A stretch of DNA of 64,000 nt, from contig QJPP01004069.1 of assembly GCA_003996215.1 (NCBI GenBank), positions 1-64,000 on the forward strand. The letters are read 5' to 3'. The position numbers and the translations under genes are program-made. Positions 56,873-64,000 of this stretch are shown here, one piece after another (position 1 is the stretch's first letter; each line of letters begins with the position of its first letter). The DNA is from Jaltomata sinuosa. Taxonomy: Eukaryota > Streptophyta > Magnoliopsida > Solanales > Solanaceae. The notes under the pieces were generated by a model. It did no database searches and was not told the DNA's origin. It saw only the letters and a program-made list of their open reading frames with translations.

Positions 56873-58674
56873 ATGACAAACGAGGGAGACCTTAACACTG
56901 CTAGCACCGCCAAGACTCTTGAAGACTTCACCCTTGAGGAGAATGACAACATCCGTAAAGAATTGGAGGGGCGAAAGCATGCAGAATTGGAAATGAAGGA
57001 AACCATCACTTCCTTGGAGTGCAGGCTTGTGGAAGCATTAAACACAATTGAGACCATGAAGTCCAAGATAGAGGCACTCGAGGGGGAGATTGAAGCTGGA
57101 GGGTCCGCGACATTCGGCAAAGACAGGGAGGCCAAGGTTGAGGCTCCCAAGCCACCAATGTTTAAGGTGCTCGTGATGCACAACAACAACAACAACAACA
57201 TACCCAGTATATTCCCACAACGTGGAGTCTGGGGAGGGTAGAGTGTACGCAGTCTGTACCACTACCTCAGAGGTGAGATGCTCGTGATGCACAAGAGGTG
57301 GATAATTTCCTTTGGCATTTGGAGAACTATTTCAAGTGCAACAAGGTGAAGAGTGACGAGAACAAGATCAACACCGCCGTGTTGTACCTCTCGGAGATGG
57401 ACATGCTATGGTGGAAATGAAAAGAGTCCGAGATATAGATGAGGCTTTGCACCATCAACATATGGGAGCAATTTAGAACTGAGTTCAAGAGGGCTTTCTT
57501 TCCTAACAACGTCATCTATGAGGCAAAGCGCAAGTTTTGGGAGTTGAAACAGACGGGAAACATACGCGCATACGTGAAAGAGTTCACCACTCTCACGCTC
57601 CAGATTCCCAACCTCACAGATGAAGACATGTTATTCCACTTCATGGATGGATTGCAAAATTGGGCCAAGACGGAGCTAGAATGCCGCCAGGTTAGTACTA
57701 TTGATGAAGCCATCATACAAGCCGAAGCTTTGACGGACTTTAGGCATGAAAAAGGTAAAGACAATGAGACGAGAAGTAGTCATGCCAAAGGTGGAGGAGA
57801 TCGTGGCGAAAGCAAGGAGCAACAATCGTATTCTAAGAATTATGACACCACCAAGTACGATGGCAAGAAGCTTGAACGCCAAAACTATACCGAGAGGAAG
57901 ACACAAACTACGAAGGGAAATGGTTGCTATATATGCGGTCAAGGATCATACACGAAACAATTGGGAATGATTGAACTATGCGGATCTATCACGAAGCAAT
58001 CAGAGAAGCATGAAACATACAACACACAGTGTGTGGACATCACCATTAATGGCCGACCAGCTCGTGTTATGGCCAACACTGGTGCAGAGGCTAATGTTAT
58101 GACCAAGGAAGCAGCAACAAAGTTGGGGTTGAGTTTCACTCCAAGAAATAGCCGCCTCAATACAGTCAATGCGCCACTAACTCCTGTGTGTGGAGTCGCT
58201 AATGGAGTAAGCATCACGCTGGGCAAGTGGCAAGGTAAAACCAGCTTCACCGTCGCTCCTATAGATGTCTTTGATATAATTCTTGGACAAGAGTTCTTCC
58301 AAAATTGTCATACTATAATTGATCCCTACCTTCAACGGCTCTGGGTAATGGAGCGAGAAGGATCTTGTATGGTGCCCATGTTTAAGGTTCCAAAAATGGA
58401 AGGACAAGCACATTTGTCGTCCATGCAGCTTGTGAAAGGCCTTAAGAAAGGGGAGTCGACGTTCACTGAAAAGGGCAATCATCAGAGAAAGCCACATGGG
58501 AGTGATCATAAGAAGACTTGTGGCAATTTAAAGATAAGATCCGAGAGTTTATGCAGCAATAATGTGACGCGGTCGTCGCAATATCAGGTGGGAGAGAGTG
58601 TGATGATCCACCACATCACCAGGCCACGTAGGTACCACATGGCACAAAGTTTCCCATGTGGAAGGCTTACATAA
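56873..58674 (+). pseudogene. Chromovirus gag and retropepsin-like ORF, disrupted
   Basis: The N-terminal part has a coiled-coil-like stretch (ELEMKETITSLECRLVEAL, TMKSKIEALEGEIE). A SINE interrupts the frame at 57184-57278; beyond it coding resumes as GARDAQEVDNFLWHLENYF. The long open part (57439-58674, 411 codons) continues the capsid (IWEQFRTEFKRAFFP, GNIRAYVKEFTTLTLQIP). It then has a degraded zinc knuckle (CYICGQGSYTKQLG, lacking the His and last Cys positions) and a retropepsin fold (VDITINGRPARVMANTGAEA, DIILGQEFF). The catalytic Asp of the usual DTGA is Asn (NTGA), so the protease should be inactive. Stops lie at about 57418 and 57436. Confidence 0.88.
57168..57294 (-). mobile_element. 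5'-truncated TS SINE with 16-bp target duplication
   Basis: The insert 57184-57278 lies between perfect copies of TGCTCGTGATGCACAA (57168-57183 and 57279-57294). On the minus strand it reads GGTAGTGGTACAGACTGCGT, then TACCCTCCCCAGACTCCACG, then TGGGAATATACTGGGTATG and ends in (TTG)n. This is the 3' part of the TS SINE family first described in tobacco. Removing it and one repeat restores the gag frame (GARDAQEVDNFLW). Confidence 0.92.
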
Positions 58675-59099
58675 GAGGAAGACTTGTCCTTAGTAGAATA
58701 TTCTAGAAAAATAGGGAGAATTCCCATGGAAGATCCTAGAATATCTTGGATTTACATGGAAGGACCTTGGAACTTTCTAGCATTGTAGAAAGTTCTAGAG
58801 TGAGGACTATTTTGTAAATATGTAGAGACTTATATAATAATTATTATTTACATATTAGCCCCTAGTGAGTAGTATAAATAGGGAGGCATCCATTTGTAAA
58901 GTCATCAAGCAAATCTTCCAAGTCTTAAGCAATATAAAAAGCTTTTTTTAGCAATGCTCTTGTGTCTTTCTTCAAATTAGCATTCCCTTAGCGATCTAGT
59001 GTTAAAAAGGCTTACTTGAGCTTGCAAGATCGTGAAAAATTCGTGAGCGGGTTGTCAAGTGCCGCACGGTGTGCTTAGTCGAAGTCTAAGTCCGTGACA
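58599..59099 (+). repeat. 3' LTR of the deleted chromovirus
   Basis: TGTGATGATCC...GTGACA, 501 bp. Very similar to the 5' LTR along most of its length. Confidence 0.92.
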
Positions 59100-60374
59100 T
59101 AAGGGCTAGAAATTGTGAATGAGATTGATTCAGTTGGGACTATTGGACCGACTAAAATGTTGAAGAACTTTATTTGGTATCTAGGCCCAGTTAGTAATTG
59201 GCTTAAAAAGATCACCGGTTAGAAAGAAGAGTGTTTATGCGTATTGTGATGTGAACATTGTTCTTTCTCTCATCTATCTTTGATTTTCTCATCCAGTTCT
59301 GTATCGATTTAGTTCTCGTCCCTTTTTTTCTTTGCTCCTGTTGAATTTTACTTACTATCATTAGTAATTACATTATAATTTCAGTTTAATGTTCAATATA
59401 AATGATCGGTTCTATTGAATAGAGTTTTCTATTTTTGATTTGCTACCCTATTTAACAAGCAATTAATTAAAATCATCCAATCATGAAAATATGCATTTAG
59501 ATATCACTGTGGGCTCACTTTCTCCCCAACTTACACCATTTACACATTATGATATTTTTATCGAACTCAATAAAAGCTTCCTCTCACACTCAAATCGCAC
59601 AATAAAATATACTTATATGCATCTCCAATTATTGCTTGATTACTCAAACTTCATCAGTGAATTAATTTTCCTCTCAAATAATTTATTGAGCAGGTTATGT
59701 GCATATTTTTGGCTTATAAGAATAATACATTTTCTTAAAAAAATTCAAAATGAGAATAAAAATGCATTTCACAGTAATATATTAGGTATTAGTTTACTTA
59801 AAAAATTACGACAAAAAAGTTGATGGTTGACGATGTTAAAGAGAAATTCGTTATTGTGAATAACATTTTATCCTTAATATGTAACTCTCCGTAATGACTC
59901 TCAGCCAAACTCTGCCCATGTACAAAATGTGACTGAGCGTGTAATAAGTTCGTAAACATTACTGACAGTAACGACTTTAAAGAATCCAGTCACGTACGAT
60001 CGAACCTGCAAATTTGAAACCGTATAGTTGATTTACAACTCGTGTGTTCTATAAAATGTTACTGATGATTACATCATAAGAAAGTGTATTTCGCTCACCT
60101 GACCTTATATATATGAGCGTTTAAAAAATACACTTCTATCAAGTTCAAGTGTTTATCTCGTCATTGACTAAATTTGTGTGTCTATCTTATAAATTATCTC
60201 AATTTTAAGGGGCTATCTAAGTATTTAGCCTTCAAGGAAATATGATAAAAGCATGTTGTGTAGTCTGAAAATGAATTATATAACGTTCTTTGACACAATT
60301 TTCTATAATTTATCTCATATGCATCGTGTATTTAGAGTTTATTTTTATGCCCTTTCTTTACACGAATAGTATAC
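59100..60374. other. AT-rich intergenic DNA
   Basis: No gene recognised. A 110-codon frame (59491-59823) has no family signature and AT-driven composition. Confidence 0.5.
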
Positions 60375-60723
60375 TAAGAGCTTGTTTAGATTTACTTACA
60401 AAAATAGTTTTTAAGCAATGTGATTAAAAGCTGAAAATAAGTGCTTATAAATAAGTAGATAAGTGTTTGGATAAAAAGTGCTGAAATTGAATTTTTTTTT
60501 GTTAATGTGTTTGGTAAACAAGTGTTGTTAAGCACTTTTTTGTTGTTGGAACTGGACTACTTTTAAGCCATGGTAGTCCAGTCTTTAGCTTTTAGCTTTT
60601 TTTTAAAATTAGTTTTTAGCTTTTTTTAATTGCTTTTCTCTTTTACCAAACACTCAATTAATCTAAAAAAGAAAGTAAAATTTAATTTGACCAGATTAAA
60701 ATCTTATCCAAACAGGCTTTAAG
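60374..60723. mobile_element. Probable PIF/Harbinger-like MITE
   Basis: The left end GAGCTTGTTTAGAT and the reversed right end AAGCCTGTTTGGAT are inverted copies, with TAA on both flanks. AAGTGCTTATAAATAAG-type sequence and GTTTGGTAAACAAGTG lie inside. Non-coding. Confidence 0.55.
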
Positions 60724-61612
60724 TAGTATCTTAAAGTACACACACTAATTGATCTTCGGGGTGAGAAATCGACCCCTTATAACAAGGTAAAAGTTAAGAA
60801 AGCCAGCTAACTGGACTATCATGGCTTCCTAATTTTTATGAAATCGCAAGGTATTTCGTAACAATTTGGTACACCTTTTCTCAACAGTAATATTGTCTAG
60901 GGTTATTGCTACGACAATAATTTGAAGGCAATATCACATGAATTGTTCGAATAAATAATTGGATAATTATAATTTTGCTATATTTATGTAATCTAAGAAT
61001 ATTAGCTATTCTGTATATTATATGAATTTTTAATAATTTCGTAAATTTTTGATATTTCAAGTTATCGTTATTTTGAATTTATTTTGTCATTACTTTCTTT
61101 ATTACTTTTTTAGTAGATAAATAAATTGTGCTCAAGTATGCTTTAACAAATGAATTATTTTTATTTTTTAAATGTGATTGTATTTAAATACTAATAGTAA
61201 TAAAAAAAAAGAGGAAAAAGTAAACAAAAATTTTTGTATTGTTTTTTTCTTTTCCTCGCTTTTAACCTAGTAACTACTGTTTTGTTCCCTCCAGATTTTC
61301 ATCTTCAGCGCCAATTTTTCTACCTTCCCCTCCATTTTTCCACCTCTATTCTCCCCTTTTCTTGATAACAAAACTTTCCTTTTCAGAACTATAAATTTTC
61401 TTATAATTCCTTTTGGAAAGATGAAATTCGTGTTGATCAGCACTAGGTGAATTTTTTTATTGTACTTAAATTTTTTTAAGTTTATATTTTGTTATCACTG
61501 ATATGATTGTGGACATACAGATCCTCTTAGGTAATTAGTTAATTATTAACACGTTAACTCAGATCTTTTTTATAATTGATTCACTTCTTTTTTTTCTTAT
61601 GAATATGCAGTC
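60724..61612. other. AT-rich intergenic DNA
   Basis: No gene recognised. A pyrimidine-rich tract (61270-61390) could be a leader for the decayed ORF that follows. Confidence 0.45.
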
Positions 61613-62250
61613 ATGTCAAAGATGAAAAGTTTTCAGAATTCACTAAAATCTGTTAATGAACACGCTTCATCATCAATTACTCCAGTTGCACACGCCCTCC
61701 CAGAAGATTCAACAATTCCCTCACAAGCTCATGAAGTCCCACAATAAGAACAAGCTACCATTCTCCCGTAACAAGAACATGCTTCAATTCTCTTTCAACA
61801 AGAACAAGCTCTGATTCCTCCAAAATAAGAACATGCTTTAATTCTGCTTTCTAGTTTAAGTGTAATATTTGTGCATCAACGTGAAATATTGGAGAGTACA
61901 GGCAAGAGGTGTATATGTCTTCTGTAATTTTTACTTCAACTTATGAGTATCTTAGTTTTTTTCTTTTTGATTGGGTAACTTATTTTCTTATTAAAAATTC
62001 AAAAAACTCTCTCAAGCAAATTTATGTCAAGGTCAATGAGGTTAATAACCTAATTATTGAAAAGCGTATTAGTGTGAATTTTAATGACTATTACGAAGCA
62101 TATGGTGATGCACAAAAATTGCTTGCTAGATATTGTGGACCGTTGATAATTGATTATAATTTATTTTCGATTAGTTCTGAGAGATGGTCAAGACCATCAA
62201 GCATGCTTAAGAAATACATGAAACACTTCTTTGAGACAATATTAAAGGTA
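61613..62250 (+). pseudogene. Decayed En/Spm (CACTA)-type ORF fragment
   Basis: From the ATG at 61613 the frame gives MSKMKSFQNSLKSVNEHASS, then a Gln/Glu/His-rich repeat (EQA-I-P type units, about 61750-61835) with several stops. Further on, FNDYYEAYGDAQKLLARYCG and NLFSISSERWSRPSSMLKKY (about 62075-62230) resemble the segment preceding the Transposase_24-type domain in plant CACTA ORFs (pattern 'GDAQ.LL..YCG...RD..LFP..F..W..P...KKY'). No catalytic motif is seen. Short later pieces (62670-62710 and 63475-63600) may belong to the same relic but cannot be assigned. Confidence 0.5.
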
Positions 62251-64000
62251 AAAGTTTTCTTACGTATATATACTTATTTTTCTAAAATTTTAATAGACGT
62301 GAGAAAATTATTTTTTATTTTTTATTTGAAGTCTCAATTATTTTTGAATAAGTGAATTCATTGTATACAGATATTGTAATACTAGTATTTTAAAAAAGCG
62401 GGCTACACATAGACAAAGATGATGGAATAAATATTATGATTCAGTTAAAGACAAAAATGAGATTTTAAGTAATATGTCATTTGGTATAAATAAAAATTAA
62501 TAGACAAGTTTTATTGCTTACTGTCAGAAATCATTAAAAATAATAATACTCAGAATATGTTAATAAGTTTTATTTTATCATAATTAAATACAGATAAAAA
62601 TTATAAGTTGTAATTGTTTTATTGATAGAAGCTTTATAGAAAAAATAAAAAAATTAGAGAAAGCAAAAAAATGTCACAGACTAATGATTCAAATGCTAAT
62701 TCGAGAAGATAATATGAACTGGTATGCACATTAACTTAATATTTTTGCTTTTTCTTTAAAAAAGTAAATATAGTCCATGTCAGAGTTTTTGACTAATTAT
62801 ATTTATAGTATGAATTTAGTTCTTAGTCGTTTGGTCTTCTGATGTTTAGATTCTTTCTCTATTTCTCTTGATTGGCTGTGAAATGATAATGCAAATATCA
62901 TTGTTATTGTTATTTCAGTCTGCTGATGTGGAGAATAAACCTGTTTTACCGCTGAATATAAGGGGATCATCAGTCGATAACAATGCAAATCACCAATCAA
63001 ATGCTTATATTTTTTTTGTGGACTACTTTTACTTTTTATGTATTTAAATTTCTAATAATTGTCTAGACTTGAATTTATCATACTTTAATTTAATTTTCAG
63101 TATTTAAATTTGTGACTTTTGCTATTATATGGTGTCTTAATGATAATTTATTTATGTTTTATGCATAGATTTTTCAGTAATTTATTTATGCATATGATTG
63201 TATAGGCTTAATGTCTGTAAATTTAAGCCTAAGTTGATATAATGTATTTTATGGGACTGCTACGATCTGTTCGAGCCAATATTCTTTTGCTGTACAAAAC
63301 TGAAATCTTCACGCAACTGTGATTTGTGAATTCACAAAGCTCGAATAGCATATTATTTTCAGTAGCAGATGTCAGCGATCTAGAAAGGTATTTTACTTAA
63401 TTGGTATTCTTTTTACAATTGGGTCACATCCCAGATATTATTCACGAAGCCTAAAAAAGGGATGAAATACAAAAAATCTGTTCAGAAAATCTACACATTT
63501 GATCAGACTTGCAATGTTCATAAAGTGTCTCTGACAACAATTCTACAAGTTATGACATCTGCAAGTGATGATACCTCCAACTCCAGATTAAATATCTTGT
63601 AATGCTTTTGAATCTAGACCTGATTTGTTCTCTGTTTTAATTCCTTCAAATCAATCTCATTCCTTTTTATGAATTTTTTCATGGCTACCATCTCATCAGT
63701 CAAAGCACCAAAAAGTGCTGCTACGATGTAATTTATGTTATTTGTGATATCACATCTTTTTAAAGACTCTGAAATATGCTTAGATTTTGAGTAGTTGTAA
63801 ATAATCTCAGAATAGAGAGTCCATGTGATTGATAAATTTTATGATTTAGCTACAAGTGTCTTAGGTGCAGCTGCCAAAATAAAAAATACATCTAAAATAT
63901 ATAAGTGATGCATTCAGAAATGCTACTTTTTTGTTTCAGTATTACAAACTACATTAAGTTCAGTAATTCGTAGAATTAATAACATTATCGAAAAGGGCAA
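62251..64000. other. AT-rich DNA with scattered ORF scraps
   Basis: No intact gene. A frame around 63475-63600 reads KSVQKIYTFDQTCNVHKVSL without a family match. It could be part of the decayed transposon upstream or an exon of a gene that continues past the window, but neither is supported. Confidence 0.4.

Larger units (their letters stand above)
56351..59099 (+). mobile_element. Internally deleted Ty3 chromovirus (gag and protease only)
   Basis: LTRs at 56351-56839 and 58599-59099 enclose gag and a protease-like domain, followed directly by a short piece of the chromodomain end (about 58500-58560) and the purine tract GTGGGAGAGAG. RT, RNase H and integrase core are missing, consistent with a large internal deletion. 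TAAG flanks both sides (56347-56350 and 59100-59103), which is one base short of the usual 5. It belongs to the same family as the minus-strand fragment at 54658-55593. Confidence 0.9.

Noticed and set aside
57516..58509. Minus-strand ORFs opposite the chromovirus gag/protease
   Set aside because: They are antisense shadows of the 57439-58674 frame.
56351..59103. A perfect 5-bp target duplication for the deleted chromovirus
   Set aside because: Only TAAG (4 bp) is identical on both sides; CTAAG and TAAGG do not match at five bases, so I report 4 bp only.
59491..59823. 110-codon ORF in intergenic DNA
   Set aside because: AT-driven composition, no domain, no promoter or splice context.
63475..63720. 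Exon of a gene continuing past the window
   Set aside because: The frame is short, lacks clear splice borders and matches no family I recognise, so I did not call a gene.
1..64000. An undescribed multigene system (defence, biosynthetic cluster or similar)
   Set aside because: Only two intact genes are visible, 20 kb apart, of known families with no functional link. The remaining coding similarity is retroelement or transposon derived.

Overview
This is a plant nuclear window, almost certainly from Solanaceae (nightshade family). The family call rests on a 5'-truncated TS-type SINE ending in (TTG)n, a second SINE resembling the Solanaceae SolS group, long-LTR Tekay-like chromoviruses, and AT-rich intergenic DNA full of Stowaway, hAT, PIF/Harbinger and CACTA miniature elements. 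The genus cannot be resolved by eye. Only two genes look intact: a ten-exon GPI-type aspartic protease (22359-32036, + strand) and a two-exon heavy-metal-associated isoprenylated protein, HIPP (52151-53518, + strand). Nearly everything else is transposable-element DNA, much of it nested.

Layout. 1-4175: the 3' end of a Tekay-like Ty3 element (integrase, chromodomain, 3.1-kb LTR), which truncates the gag of a minus-strand Ty3 element whose 5' LTR is 5269-7343. 7344-12470: broken pieces of Athila/Tat-like and 'plant transposon protein' retroelements. 12527-21923: a minus-strand LTR element with no visible coding capacity (LARD-like). Its truncated 3' LTR carries a LINE with a perfect 15-bp target duplication, and its 5' LTR carries a hAT-like element inserted in an (AT)n tract. 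21924-32340: the aspartic protease gene, with the LTR only about 200 bp upstream of its TATA box and a gag-only Ty3 element in its 3.8-kb last intron. 32341-40172: AT-rich DNA with several delimited MITEs and a SINE. 40178-45629: a complete but dead chromodomain Ty3 element with a 5-bp target duplication, inserted into an RTE-like LINE remnant. 45635-51850: MITEs and a long inverted-repeat structure. 51850-53520: the HIPP gene. 54658-59099: two copies of another chromovirus family in opposite orientation, one internally deleted and disrupted by the TS SINE. 59100-64000: AT-rich DNA with a decayed En/Spm-like ORF.

The protease has a signal peptide, a DAGS and a DSGT catalytic motif, and a Pro/Ser/Thr-rich tail before a hydrophobic C-terminus. 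It probably acts at the cell surface or in the secretory pathway. The HIPP has one HMA domain (CxxC) and a C-terminal CaaX box, and probably acts as a membrane-associated metal or protein-binding factor. Nothing links the two functionally.

I found no credible undescribed multigene system. The most informative signals are the nested-insertion order with readable target duplications, short inverted filler DNA copied from the local LTR at two sites, a likely C-to-T pattern among retroelement stop codons, and a roughly 2-kb foldback structure with a CT-rich, gene-like core.
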